A stretch of DNA of 64,000 nucleotides from Perkinsus marinus ATCC 50983 (GCF_000006405.1 NW_003210480.1:120266-184265), one strand, 5' to 3'. Counted from the first letter of the stretch, positions 35,241-46,387 are shown. Numbers and translations: made by a program. Notes: generated by a model not told the origin, from the letters alone.

Positions 35241-36004
35241 CTCAAGGGCGAGTTGTGGGAAGCAGGAATGAACGTGCGAGTGTTTTAACATGTTTGTGTT
35301 GGATATTCAAGGAAATTTCCGAGAGAATGTTGTCAGCAGAACAACTCCAGCATCGGTAGGAGCATGAGAAGTCCTCTGCGGGAGATAAAAGCTCGGAAGA
35401 CACATTGATTTTCTTGCCGTAACACATCCGATTGAATCATTGATGTACTTGAGGAAAATACTCTTATCGTACGTATGATTGATAGAGCTTCGTTATCGTT
35501 ACGCATCAGTCAACTACCTGTGTAGTCTCTAGGTCGTATAGTGAAAGATAGCTACGGAGGTTTTTTTTTGATACTGCATATGCAGAGCGTGGATTTCATA
35601 TTAGTTTGGAGATGATTCCAAGATTCGCAGTGCATCAGATTTCGCATAGCGAGTTTTTATAAGTCTATAGGAATCAATGCGGAGAACAATGAGGTAAGTT
35701 CCAACATAACCACAAGGATTATCACAACCAGGTTCAGCGAGTCGATCACGGCCGCAGGGTGTGTTCCTGAGAAAACAAAAACGGCTTGAGATCAGAAGTG
35801 CGACTCAATGTTCGTCCTTCGGAGTTTTCTCCGAATGGACTTCGGTTGCCGCCGTTTCGTGGAAACTGCCAAATATTTCGGATGCGATGCGGACGTATCC
35901 AAAACGGTTTCTTGTCGCAGGATTGCCACTCGATAACAACAACGTTAGTCGGTACTGTTGTGGTATTATCATTAGCTTGCAGCCTACATTTATCTTCCTA
36001 TCTC

Positions 36005-36319
36005 ATGATGCGGCTCGCTCTACTCTTCGTGCTCATCGTGAGTGCAGTCTCTCAGTCTACCACCGCAGCTGCATCAACTACAGTTCCTCAGCTGGTCACT
36101 ACTACGCCAACTACTTCGACCACCACTACGCCTGCCGGTCCTGTAGGCACGACCGTTGCGATCAGTACTACTACAGAGACTAGCGTACCTGTTACCATTG
36201 TGACGGGCGTTCCCGAAACGACCACTGTCGACCCCACCACTGCTAACCCTACCTCGAGTGCTGAATCTGCTGCAATCAGCTCTGTTGTGATTGCTACGTT
36301 GCTGATGATGAGCGCTTGA
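36005..36319 (+). CDS. Thr/Ser-rich mucin-like protein, short
   Basis: 104 aa from the ATG at 36005. Signal peptide MMRLALLFVLIVSAVSQS, a Thr/Val-rich body (TTTPTTSTTTTPAGPVG, PETTTVDPTTANPTSS) and a hydrophobic C-terminus (AISSVVIATLLMMSA) fit for GPI addition. Same layout as the protein at 33550-34134 but half as long. Single exon. Confidence 0.7.
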   Translation: MMRLALLFVLIVSAVSQSTTAAASTTVPQLVTTTPTTSTTTTPAGPVGTTVAISTTTETSVPVTIVTGVPETTTVDPTTANPTSSAESAAISSVVIATLLMMSA

Positions 36320-36734
36320 ACCAATGAAGATTATTTTTCATCGTGATTATCATCCGTGCATGTTTGAAACACCCGCGTGCTGAATCTAAGCTGTTTTGTT
36401 CCGTGTTGGGATATATGAGTTCGCTGTCATACACGAATTAGGGTAGAAATGATCCCAAAATTTCACCCGAAGTCTCATTCCGAAACTAACACATTTAATT
36501 GATCATGTACATGTCTCCCAAGCTCACCTACTACAGTCAACTTCGTGTACAAATACATAGTGACAATTCTGGTGAGGGAAACTTGACTAACCGCGTCTGA
36601 ATAATAGACGCAGGCGTAAATTATGGCACAGATCTTTCACACATTCCGTGTTGAACTTAAACAAAGCTGCTCTGCAAGTGATCGTATTTAATTCGCATCA
36701 TATTTTACCAAAATATAATGTGAACTAAAAGGGT

Positions 36735-36840
36735 CACCGCTGGGGATCGAACCCGAGTCGTCCGAATAGAGGATTAAAGGGCTGTCGGCGGCGGAGCGAT
36801 GTGAATTCACAGCCAATCCCCGGTGGCCGCAGCCTCTAGG
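36735..36840 (-). other. Degenerate tRNA-like sequence
   Basis: On the minus strand GGGTTCGATCCCCAGCGGT looks like a T-arm and acceptor end. The 5' side (GGCCACCGGGGATTGGCTG) can pair only partly. It lies 13 bp before the start codon of the next gene, so it would be in its 5' UTR or promoter. Confidence 0.35.
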
Positions 36841-36852
36841 TTGGTGCCAGCC

Positions 36853-38217
36853 ATGCCTAGTCCAGTGAGTGATGCCACTTCTACTACTAGCTCCTCCAAC
36901 GATCCTGATGGCGGTTCGTCATCTGTGGATGATTGCGACCTAAGGGTAGGGAAATTCAATATACTACTACTATGTCGATACCCGTATTTGAACTAATCGT
37001 TTCTCCCCAGCACTCACGATCGAATTCAGCATAATTCTGAGTTCTTCGCGGTATACGGTCCGTTCTGGGTGTATTATGGGTGCGTTTGCTATTGTGATTT
37101 ATGTTGAAGTAGCATTAGGAGCATTTGATAGCAAACCTTAGAATGTCCGTTGTTATGTTTTCAATAGAGCGATCATATATACCTTGCCTTCACATTCAAG
37201 AAGGCGTCGCAGGTTGAATATTTCTACTGCTTTCGAGCGTTTGCTGTTAGGACACTATCTTATGTATTTCATATTTCGGTTGGATCATCTCGTCAACTTG
37301 GACGATGCGGGTGATTCGATTCATAAAAGGAATTGTTATCATTGTTCAGATAAAAGCGTTGGAAAAAGAACTCGAGAGTCTCCAACGGAAACTGGTTTCC
37401 CATGAGATGGTTATACAGGAACTTTGTGGTATCGGCGTTGAATGGAAGCGGACGCAACCGAGCGGTGGTGATGGTCGTGAAAAAGTAGGTGTTGAACTAG
37501 GAGAAAATTTAGATCTTTTATTTTAGGTTAATCGTGTTCCCTCACCTGAAGAGCTCCGACAAGCTGTTGTTGTCATAGCAGAGGAGTTGACGCTCAAGAG
37601 GAAGGTGAGTCAGTGTCTGTTCGAGGTTTCTCAACGGGAGAACTTATGTGAGCTTTCCTCGGTGTATGATGTAATCCCGAAACGCTTGATATGATGTATT
37701 TGAAGTTTATCTTAGTAATGTTTGTGTTGCCATTGATAGTGGATAGTAGAATATGAGTAATGAACAACAGACACACTTACATGTGTGCTGCGGGTTGGAC
37801 CACACTCCCCACTGAGCTCCTCGTCCAACTAGCATCCCAACACCCACCACTGTTGAGCAACTGACTTTGATGAAAATTACTATAATAGGGTTATAACACT
37901 ATATGGTATAATTTCGTATATTTTAATGCCTAGGTTTATCGCTAATTATATACTACCAAAATTAAGTCTAATACCACATGTCGCTTTCTTTGCACGTAGC
38001 GTTCCCGATACATCGTGTATGCATCCCTACTTATGGTAGCAGTCTTGGTTGGAGTGATGACCAGAGTAAGTAGGCGAGCATTTTTGTATCTTCTCTGGTG
38101 TGCTCTCAGATTCTGTACGCCCAGTGGAGTTACTCCTCCGAGTTGGCGACCTTTTATAGCGCTATGGTTGATAACGGGATGGATTTGCCTCCACTCGAAG
38201 AGTTAAGTTCAAAGTAG
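36853..38217 (+). CDS. Small coiled-coil protein with C-terminal membrane segment
   Basis: Five exons: 36853-36945, 37350-37484, 37527-37604, 38000-38065, 38110-38217. Phases match and the total is 480 nt (159 aa). A Ser-rich N-terminus (SDATSTTSSSNDPDGG) precedes a heptad-like helix (IKALEKELESLQRKLVSHEM), a linker (VNRVPSPEELRQAVVVIAEE), one membrane helix (YIVYASLLMVAVLVGVM) and a short lumenal tail (YAQWSYSSELATFYSA). The layout resembles SNARE-like or golgin-like tail-anchored proteins, but no SNARE motif was identified. Introns are 42 to 404 nt. Product unknown. Confidence 0.6.
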
Positions 38218-38302
38218 TAGTGGAAGCTCTGTTTTTGATATGGATTTTTCGAATGACTATGTGCTTTTCATTGGGATTAGTGAGTAGTTATGGTATGCAT
38301 TT

Positions 38303-38403
38303 GTGGAGTTGAATCAGCCGTGATATGAAAACACTAGTGAAAAGCATATTTCCACGTGTTTACATGCAGTATTGCGGCACTTTACGTAAAACGGGTGAAA
38401 CTG
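38303..38403 (-). mobile_element. MITE family A, diverged copy
   Basis: GTGATATGAAAACACTAGTG, CACTTTACGTAAAACGGGTG and AAACT; the left inverted repeat is poorly kept. Confidence 0.65.
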
Positions 38404-38496
38404 GCATGAATTCAGGTGATATGAATATTAACTACATCGATGATAATAGTAATATCGTAGTCGGTTTTTGGTGAATATTTAATTATTTCCTATATG

Positions 38497-38590
38497 TTGC
38501 CGCTCGGGATTGAACCGGGGTCGTTTGGTGTTTCAGCTCGATATTCCCCGCTTCACCAGTTCTCTCGGCGAATGAAGTCGCCATTGCTCC
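38497..38590 (-). other. Degenerate tRNA-like sequence
   Basis: On the minus strand CCCCGGTTCAATCCCGAG, then CGGCA resembles a T-arm and acceptor 3' strand, and CGCCGAGAGAACTGGTGAAG resembles a class II D-arm. A full cloverleaf was not found. Confidence 0.35.
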
Positions 38591-38707
38591 CATATGGGTT
38601 GTATTCTCGGCCATTCGATGGGTGTAGTAACTTAGTCATATCCCGCGCCGCTCAAGATCGTTGCTCTCAGGTTCGGCCAAGTATTTGTTTTCGCAGCATC
38701 AGTGATT

Positions 38708-39650
38708 GAACGCTTGTTGCGAACAGTCGTGTGGGTTCTGTTTGCCGCGATGCTCGGGTACGGAATTTTGAGGTAATTTTGTGGCGCGTGACGGAAATTT
38801 AGTCTTATCCGGCTTTAACAGTGATGATGTCTTTCAGGCGTCTGAGGTCCGCACCAGAAGAGGGAGACCCTCGAGATGGTATAGAGGTAGCCGCGTCTGA
38901 TTTGTCTATGGTAGGTGTATGGGGGTTGTACTACGATGGTCTCAATTCCGTCATGTTCGGGCTTGAAGTGAATTGATCAGTGTGGGAAATATGCACATGT
39001 GTTGGTGATGAGAATGTGAAAATTCTGAGGAAATTATCATTGGTTTTTCACTTTACCAAGAAAGAGTTTTTTCTGGAAGCTCAACTGAGGAAATCAGACA
39101 TACATTTCTCCAACACTGATATCGATCGTTGCTATATGTGGTAGTATTAATATCAAGTAAGTAGAATTTATTTTTTTCGAATGGCTCCTTCGCAGCTCTA
39201 CGATGAACGTAGAACTTAACTGTCGTGATGAGGTTTCCCATCGAATTATGGTTATGATTTTTCTTTAGTATTTTCGCTAATGAGAAGATCGATTCTCTCA
39301 TTTTGTTTCAGGCCGAGTCTACAGAAACAGAAAAATTAGAACGAAAAGTTTCAGAGTTTTCGAGACGTAGTCGATCGAGAGACTCAGCCGTGGTGCAGCG
39401 AATGCTCACTGACTCTTCATGTGAGCATCACCACACTACTAATGTTAAGCCCGCGGTTCAGTGTGATGAAATTGAAAGGCGCCATACGGATCCATCGGTG
39501 ATTGAGCACGTTGGTGAGGCAAGGGGGGAGCAGGAGATTGGTGAAGGAGATCGACGGCGAAGGGCGGCGGCTATGCGGTATCCACTCGGGTGGCAGCCGG
39601 CAGCGTTTAGATTGCAAGGGTGTCCGTGGTATGGACAAGGGACGTGGTGA
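38708..39650 (+). other. Possible coding exons, gene not resolved
   Basis: Three open blocks with matching phase: about 38708-38774 (a membrane-like run VVWVLFAAMLGYGIL), 38838-38910 (RLRSAPEEGDPRDGIEV) and 39312 onward (TEKLERKVSEFSRRSRSRDS). They may be the N-terminus of the ceramide synthase or a separate small membrane protein. Neither start nor end is clear. Confidence 0.3.
38978..39118 (+). mobile_element. MITE family B copy
   Basis: CAGTGTGGGAAATATGCACA to ACATTTCTCCAACACTG; flanks (GAATTGAT / ATATCGAT) share only part of a target duplication. Confidence 0.8.
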
Positions 39651-39651
39651 A

Positions 39652-39738
39652 ATGCCGGTGGTGGGATTTGAACCTGGGTTGGCTCAATGGGAAGTAGAGG
39701 TCATGTGCTCTACCGCCAGGCTAGAGGTTCTCTGGAGC
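39652..39738 (-). other. Degenerate tRNA-like sequence
   Basis: On the minus strand TAGCCTGGCGGTAGAGCA looks like a D-arm and CCAGGTTCAAATCCCACC like a T-arm, followed by ACCGGCA. The 5' acceptor strand does not match. Confidence 0.4.
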
Positions 39739-40096
39739 GTGCCGAGGCACGTCAATATGCATGTGGGTATACAAGCAGAGTCAAGTGACTTCTATTGGTC
39801 GTTCCTCGACAGTGCCGACCATCTTGTGTCTGAGCTCCCGTCTCCTTTGCACTCCTCAGTTGCTTTGGGATTTACGACTGCTGATGGGGACAACGGTATG
39901 CACTAGATCCAGGGCGCATATAGCTACTATCGATAGGATGCTTATGTGTTCGAGTTTCCTCGTAGTGTATTCTTCCTCAAATTTCTATATGTCTTCCTAC
40001 AGTCCGCATATCTTCATACCGTGTTGCTGTGCCCTAATCTGCGTAATAACATCTCGAGATTTCTTATGGGTTTTTTGAATGGTTACTTTTTATCAG

Positions 40097-41474
40097 GTGA
40101 TAAGGTTCTCACTCAGCGGTGCCTATCATAAGGTCTTCGCGAACGCGCCGTGTCTATTTGATAGAATCATACCAAAAGGTCTACCCGCAAAGACTCTGCG
40201 TAAACTAAAGGAAAACATGTGGTAAGTTATGAAAACTAGAATCGCATGTGATGGTGATTTCGTGGAATTTAAAACTTTGGAAAATTCCCGGTTTTCATTC
40301 GAGGCCTTGTGTAACACTAGCAAAAGAGCTCGTGTCGCGAAGTGTGGCTTCTTTTTCAAATGGTAACCGTTAAATGGTCGCTCTCGGATTCAGAATACTA
40401 TCAAATTGAAATAACTTTTAGCGTTTTTATTGACTTCAGGTATTCTCTGCTATTCTTCAATGATTTAGGTATACCTGCTGGCACACCTTCACTAGCTGCT
40501 ATGGTTTCTATGTCGTCTCCCACGAGGCATGGTTCAGCTTCAGCAGATTGCTCACGGACCCTGTCGGGATGCTCTTCGTTGACCCTGGTGTTCACGACCG
40601 TTCTATCGGGGTACTAATTTCAGCTGATTCGAATTCCCATTGTGATTTCAGTTAGAGCGTTACTACTTGGTTGAGATAAGCTTCTGGTGCAGCTGCCTGG
40701 CTTTCATCGTGAGTGGCATCATCATCATCAGCAGAGATATGTATACTATGAATGCCTCTCAGATGATCGAAACGGTTCGCAAGGACTTCTACCAGATGTT
40801 TTTCCATCATCTCATAACTATTAGTTTGATGATCGGAAGTTTCTGTAGGAAAATTTCTTTCCATCTTGTTGGTGTAAAATAATGTTTTTTTCAGACCTTA
40901 AATATCATCGTATTGGCCTTACTGTGATTTTCCTACATAATATCAGCGATGTGCCTCTTTACGTTGCAAAAACTGTGGGTTACCTCGCGGAAAAATATGA
41001 ATGTAAGAACTCCTCCAAGTTCGCTTAGATGAATGATCATTATGGACAGGGTTGAAGACTCCGACCGATCTCGCCTTCGCCAACTTCGCGTTCGGTTTCC
41101 TTTTCTCGAGGTTATATGTGTACCCGAGAATCTGCGTTATTCCGGCGTGCACTTATGGTACGATTGTTACGGTATATATGTATTGGAGTAGTTTGCCATG
41201 GTCTCAGCTATCGAGTATAAACGCCCGTTGAAGGACTGTATGCTGGCTATATTCCTAGTGCTGTTGCAGTGCTTGCATATCATCTGGGGTAGTATGATTA
41301 TCAAGATGATTTTCAAGACGATCAAACACCATGGTGTTCTCGCGGTAATCATATTAACCAATTACATGTCGAAAGAAGCATGTTCCTTTTCAGGATGGTG
41401 ATATTCGCAGTGACGATGAAGAGAGCACGCCAAAGGGCGAGGAACCGATCGCCCACAAGAAGAAGGTGCAGTAG
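40097..41474 (+). CDS. LAG1-type ceramide synthase (5' end not resolved)
   Basis: Eight exons found: 40097-40221, 40469-40610, 40652-40708, 40763-40844, 40895-41002, 41050-41157, 41208-41344, 41394-41474. Phases match and give 279 aa from the first found exon. The TLC domain is clear: YYLVEISFW, then VRKDFYQMFFHHLITISLM (the paired His of the Lag1 motif), LHNISDVPLYVAKTVGYLAE and TDLAFANFAFGFLFSRLYVY. In most family members the second block reads HDxxD; here the first D is N. The tail is acidic then basic (DDEESTPKGEEP, HKKKVQ). The last four residues KKVQ fit a dilysine ER-retention signal, which suits an ER enzyme that N-acylates sphingoid bases. The first exon(s) lie upstream, perhaps near 39780-39900. 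Confidence 0.88.
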
Positions 41475-42654
41475 AAGCTGGCCACTTGTACAATACGAAC
41501 TCCGAGTCATTCAAATCCATACACACTTTGCCAGTGCAAGGATTATCAAATACACAAGATACATTTTGTTAGTGGTCGATGGAATTGAATAATCTTCTTC
41601 TCCAGCTTCCATTGCTCGATGATGCTGTTGTGTTGAATACAGTTGAGATTGATCAGACATTGATTACCGACGTATGGGTGAACGACACCTTTAAAATCTC
41701 AAATTCGGCGAGTAAAAGGACGAATTAGAAAAATAAAGTTTAATTCTAATAGAATGAAAGCCGTTTATCACGGAATGAATGTTCTAGCTCGAAATGAAAG
41801 TTCACATTCGTAACAGGGAACAAGTTCGAATTCGTCGAACTCGAAAGGTGTAACGCAAGACCAAGATGTCGCACACAACACCAGCTTCTATTTGTTCTCA
41901 CATTTGCTGAATTTTAGATTGAAAAGGTGTAGTGCGATCTAATCTACAGCACTTGTAACAATATGAACGTTGAACGTCTAATCCCTCGGCTAGTCCTTCC
42001 AGAGCAAGGTTGGTAGTCCATGCTTAATGCTACGTTTTCAACCTCACTAGGATAGGTAGAAAAACGTGTGTGAGAGAGTTTAAAGTCTAACGCCTATGAC
42101 AACACGGCTTAGGTTCGCATCGATGCAAATTACCTCACGAGGGATCAGTTCTAACCTCATGAAACGTAATTATTAGCGAATGTATCCGTGTAGAGCATTT
42201 CCAGTAGTTTTAATCTATATTTCATCTCAACCCGCACATGTAAGTAGTTAGATACCATTAGTCCCAACGTATCAATATGATGCTTGAAGGTATTACGTAA
42301 AGAAGTCTCTGTCGCAGCTTTACGGCATAGCTAACGACATACATATCTCATAAAATTAGTGCAGAGAAACTTTGCACTTCGACGTCGAAAGCGATCTTAA
42401 CAATATACAGTAAATTTCAAGCATTGAAAGGTTCTAGCTCGCCCTTGGTACAGGACACTACTGGTTCCACAGCTTCTATAAAGTAACGAATTATACTAAT
42501 CAAAATTCTGATCACTGAGAGAATAAAAAATCCTCCCTTGACTAAATAACGCAACAAATCAACCATATAAGAACGTCATCGCTAGGGATATCCTTCCTCT
42601 CTGAACAATAATGCACAGAAAGAGTTCTTTGGAATCCTTCACTCAATTACAACA
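41475..42654. other. Intergenic, nothing recognised
   Basis: About 1.2 kb between convergent genes. No family A or B element, no tRNA and no ORF of note. It probably holds both 3' UTRs. Confidence 0.5.
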
Positions 42655-43569
42655 CTAAGCCTGAGCAGAGGTAGCTTGCTGGGTTGTGGTGGTAGTCGTT
42701 GGTTGCACACTAGTAGAGCTCACAACTTGAGGTTGGCCGTACTGTGGAAGTTGCATATTATAGGTGCCAAACGAGGGTACACCCGCAGAGGCACCCGGGT
42801 ATCCACCACCGTACGAATAGGTCACACCAGGAGCTGCTGAAGAATAGGTAGTTTGCTGACCCGCAGTGGAGGGACCAGAAGTGACGTATTGGACCGTCTG
42901 AGGAGGCACATAGGAGCCGGTCTGAGAAGTCACATACTGGGGAATGTACGACGTGGTCTGAGCGGGGACATAGGAAGTCGCTTGTTGTTGTTGCTGTTGT
43001 TGCTTCTGTTGCTCAGCGGCCTGCTGCTGCTGGAGTTTAGCCATCTTGTCAGCCATCTCCTTCTGGAGCTTTTGCTGTTGAGCTTGCATGCACAATTGAC
43101 TGGCAGTAGCCTCGATCTGCATCCTTTGCTCTTGAGCTCTCTGCTCGATCTCCATTCGTCGTTGCTGATGCTGTTGCTCCAACGCGAACAATGCCTGGGC
43201 ACGAGACTGCTCGATAGCACTGGTGGTAGTTTGCAGATCATAATTGGCCTTCATATTAATCGACTGCTTAGCCTGCTCAAACTCGTTCTTTGCCGAGTCC
43301 TTCGCCATACCAAGTTGACTATCGAGCATAGAGAGGCTCTGAGTCTTCTGGTGCTTGATGCTATCAGGATCCATATAGACCTGTGGAAGGGCCTGCTGAC
43401 CTTCCGGTGGTACGTAGGAGGTAGAGGTAGTAGGCTGACCCGTAGCGTAGCTAGTGACACCTTGTGGGGGAAGAGTAGTGTAGGTGACACCGGTCTGAGG
43501 GGACACGGAGTAGGTGTTGACTGACTGGCGGTGCTGGACAGAAGGAGCGGCGGCAGCTTCAGCGCTCAT
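42655..43569 (-). CDS. Gln-rich coiled-coil protein with Y-x-P repeats
   Basis: Single exon, 304 aa, ATG at 43569. An N-terminal tract of T/Q/P with Y-x-P motifs (TTLPPQGVTSYATGQPTT, SYVPPEGQ) precedes a long helix of about 115 residues with Q/A/E/M heptads (LDSQLGMAKDSAKNEF, EQQHQQRRMEIEQRAQE, QKLQKEMADKMAKLQ). A poly-Q run and a second Y-x-P/Q region follow (TSYVPAQTTSYIPQYV, GSYVPPQTVQYV), then a Gly/Tyr-rich and T-rich end. The layout of a charged/Q-rich helix flanked by low-complexity V/Y/P motifs is seen in alveolate cortical (inner-membrane-complex or pellicle) proteins; this is an analogy, not a match. Strong, intron-free coding signal. Confidence 0.75.
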   Translation of the reverse strand: MSAEAAAAPSVQHRQSVNTYSVSPQTGVTYTTLPPQGVTSYATGQPTTSTSYVPPEGQQALPQVYMDPDSIKHQKTQSLSMLDSQLGMAKDSAKNEFEQAKQSINMKANYDLQTTTSAIEQSRAQALFALEQQHQQRRMEIEQRAQEQRMQIEATASQLCMQAQQQKLQKEMADKMAKLQQQQAAEQQKQQQQQQQATSYVPAQTTSYIPQYVTSQTGSYVPPQTVQYVTSGPSTAGQQTTYSSAAPGVTYSYGGGYPGASAGVPSFGTYNMQLPQYGQPQVVSSTSVQPTTTTTTQQATSAQA

Positions 43570-44912
43570 AATTAGATAAGAGTGTGACAAGTAAGGCTGA
43601 GAAAGATCGAATTGGCCAGTGATACTGCGACGATCGCATCATGCGCTCTTGCTTTCTCGCTCGCCCGACCGTTTCGGGAGGAGGTATGAAACGACGTCAT
43701 CAGCGCGCGCCCAACCGATCGGAATTCGGTTCCTGCTCGCCTGGTACGCGATCGATCACTAGCCACTTCATCGTGTCTAAGTTGTTTTCCAACAAGGAAC
43801 AAACCATTCAACGCATGGGGAATTAGTGTCACGCAGATCATCGCGCAGCAGATGCGTTACATTCGCCGTGGACTCCTGCTTCAGGCCGGTCCCAAGGCCT
43901 GAAGTTCAGGGTTGCCTCTGTGTGTCAAAGACTCCACATTCCATTGTGATATACAAGCTGAGTTTCCTAACGAATACGTGCGCTATACTGCTGCGCTCAT
44001 CTACAGCGGGGAAGTTCTCTCATCGGGACGGCGTAATGAGTTGCCGAACTCGAGCCTAAACTTGAGTTCTTCACATATCCTATCCTTTCCATCTCGTGTT
44101 TGATGTTGGCCTGCTCAGCGATCAGCTGAAGGATAATAGCTATAATATAACAGTCATAGTTCGGTGAACCTCCTGATGCACTGAACTATACTATCGGTAC
44201 TGTACTGCTTTTGCCGAGAAACTTTGGTGTTCATCGCCAACTACTATGTAGCGCGGAACAAAATATCAAGCTCACGGAAACGTTGGCCTCAATATGGTTT
44301 GATGTCGTTAAAACACGAAACGCATCAGTATCTGATGCAGGAAACAACTCAAAGGATTGCATCGCAAGCTTGTTATCTATGGATATCATGCGAAACCCTC
44401 TGTTTGATTTTTAAGAAAGATTTCATATAGTGTAATTGCCAAAATGCCAAGTTTAACACACTGCACAGATGACTCCCAAAGAGCTCTCGAGTTCGTCGTT
44501 TTCGATGCACCTGATGTTAGTAAAAAACTGCATACTCGAACAGTCGAGTCAACGACGAATGCATAGATTACTGTGGTGCATTGCATTCCTAGCGACACAG
44601 TAATGCTGCTGATTCATAAAGGTTTCGACCTATACACAGTTATAATCCAGAAAGGGTTCTCGCCTATGAATCTATGTGGCATGATACCTTGTTCATCAAT
44701 GCCTCAAAGAGATACTTGGTTCATTGGTGTTATTAGTGGTCGCCAGCTGATCCCCGCTAGAAGACCCTTCCCGACTGCCTTTTTTGTGGAAGCGCGGAGA
44801 CTACAAAATATCCTATGACCATCGTATGCTATAGTATTCATTGTTACATAAGAAAATACGGCCGAGAGAATTGTTAGACTGGATCGGACTAATACTTAGA
44901 CAATTGTTACAA
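43570..44912. other. Intergenic, nothing recognised
   Basis: About 1.3 kb upstream of the Q-rich gene. Many short overlapping ORFs, none with a domain. No family A or B element was seen. Confidence 0.5.
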
Positions 44913-44985
44913 GCCTCTATAGCTCAGTCGGTAGAGCGCGGCCCTTTTAAGGCCGTGGTCGCGGGTTCGAGCCCCGCTGGAGGTG
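44913..44985 (+). tRNA. trnK-UUU: tRNA-Lys(UUU), copy 1
   Basis: Full cloverleaf: acceptor GCCTCTA pairs with TGGAGGT, D-arm AGCTCAGTCGGTAGAGC, anticodon arm CGGCC-CTTTTAA-GGCCG with anticodon TTT, T-arm GCGGG-TTCGAGC-CCCGC, discriminator G. No intron. It is identical to the copy at 46199-46271 and part of a larger duplication. Confidence 0.96.
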
Positions 44986-45149
44986 TTATTCTGCATATTT
45001 AATTCTGCGCGTGATGCTCCTTCGTCTCTCGCGCGCCCAAAATTTTCTTCCTCTGGCCAAAGATTTTCTTCCGCCCGCCCAAGATTTTCTCCCTCTGGCC
45101 CAATATTTTTTCCGCGAGCCCAAGCTCCTCGTTCGGCTAATGCGGCCCT

Positions 45150-45337
45150 ATTCGAGCTAGGACGAGTCAGTTAAAACTTCGAATAGTTCGTGCAATGGAC
45201 TGACATGCAGCCGATCGGGAATGGGCCTGCACTATGCTAACTCAAGGTATCGCGCTAGTGGGCATGAGTAGGGATCCGAGTGGGCAGAAATAGCAGCTTT
45301 GGCTCAGCCTAGTTGGCGTTGTGTCCCGGGTGAAGAG
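45150..45337 (+). repeat. 188-bp direct repeat, unit 1
   Basis: Matches 45373-45560 with about four differences over 188 bp. The units are 35 bp apart. They begin ATTCGAGCTAGGACGAGTC and end GTTGTGTCCCGG plus TGAAGAG. No coding potential recognised. Confidence 0.95.
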
Positions 45338-45372
45338 TTCAATACCGGTCGGAAGCGAGAGCACAGAGTCGT

Positions 45373-45560
45373 ATTCGAGCTAGGACGAGTCAGTTAGAAC
45401 TTCGAATAGTTCGTGCAATGGACTGACATGCAGCCGATCGGGAATGGGCCTGCACTATGCTAACTCAAGGTGTCGCGCTAGTGGGCATGAGTAGGGATCC
45501 GAGTGGGCAGAAATAGCAGCTTTGGCTCAGCCTAGTTGGCGTTGTGTCCCGGATGAAGAG
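45373..45560 (+). repeat. 188-bp direct repeat, unit 2
   Basis: Second unit of the direct repeat. The break between units is TTCAATACCGGTCGGAAG-like sequence. Only the first tRNA-Lys copy has these units downstream, so they arose or were inserted after, or were lost from, the other duplicate. Confidence 0.95.
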
Positions 45561-45589
45561 AATTTTATTTGAAACGCTTTGAACGATTT

Positions 45590-45815
45590 GAAAACGCATC
45601 TTGTACGTTTAGGGATAGCCTGAGAGAGTTGAACGAAAATTGTTCTACCACACGATATAGTATCTTACCAAGATCCTCAAACTGAAACGACTTCCGCGAC
45701 AAGAAAAATATCTTTCTTCAGCACAGCAGACTCGACAACCCTTCGCCCGATTTCCTTCTCATTCTCTCACATCCGCGCCGTGTCCGACACAATGTGTCGA
45801 TCAAAATTCACTATG
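45590..45815 (+). repeat. Segmental duplication, left copy
   Basis: Matches 46388-46605 at roughly 85-90 %: shared blocks GGGATAGCCTGAGAGAGTTG, CACGATATAGTATCT, CCGCGACAAGAAAAATATCT and CATCCGCGCCGTGTCCGACA. With the tRNA-Lys gene this makes up a duplicated unit. Confidence 0.85.
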
Positions 45816-45870
45816 AGATTACCGACTGTCCAGACAAAGGGTGAGAGAGAGAGGCGAACAGATATCAACT

Positions 45871-46020
45871 CTAGTAGGTTTTCATAGACAGCATGAGGCT
45901 TCGAACTCGCGGAGACTACAACTAAATGGGTCTGAAGCCGACCTCCTCAGCCCTTCGAGCACATCGTCTGTCGGATCAGCTTACCCACTGAGCTGCGATT
46001 TGGCGCTAGCCGGGCTCGCT
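45871..46020 (-). other. Degenerate tRNA-like sequence
   Basis: On the minus strand CGCAGCTCAGTGGGTAAGCT resembles a D-arm, and CGCGAGTTCGAAGCCTCATG a T-arm, about 90 nt apart, too far for a normal tRNA unless it carries an intron or insertion. Confidence 0.35.
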
Positions 46021-46198
46021 CGGCGAGCATGACAGAGACTCTGCGCGAGAGCCTTTATTTCGTTCAGCCGACCACAGGCTGTGGTCCACAGCTGTGGGAG
46101 CCAGTCACATCTTGTCGTTATAGGGCCGCTGATGATACATCGTCAAGGCTGGCTCGCTGACCAACATCATCGGACTAATATTTAAACATTTGGCACAA

Positions 46199-46271
46199 GC
46201 CTCTATAGCTCAGTCGGTAGAGCGCGGCCCTTTTAAGGCCGTGGTCGCGGGTTCGAGCCCCGCTGGAGGTG
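46199..46271 (+). tRNA. trnK-UUU: tRNA-Lys(UUU), copy 2
   Basis: Identical in all 73 bases to the gene at 44913-44985. The flanks differ slightly (ACTAATATTTAAACATTTGG versus ACTAATACTTAGACAATTGT), so selection or gene conversion has held the tRNA itself. Confidence 0.96.
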
Positions 46272-46387
46272 TTATTTTGCATATTTAATACTGCGCGTGC
46301 TGCACAATCGGAACTTCTTACATGAACGCATTTGTTCTATTCGTAGATTAGAACTAGTTGTTCGCGACGTCGATACCGTCGGAGTGA

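Noticed and set aside
40442-40468. A short exon encoding YSLLFFNDL in the ceramide synthase
   Set aside because: Its phase fits neither neighbour; the acceptor at 40468 gives a join (ENMW then YTCWHTFTS) that matches the family.
42853-43524. 223-codon plus-strand ORF, Leu/Arg-rich
   Set aside because: Antisense shadow of the Gln-rich coiled-coil gene; poly-Leu arises from CTG/CAG complement.
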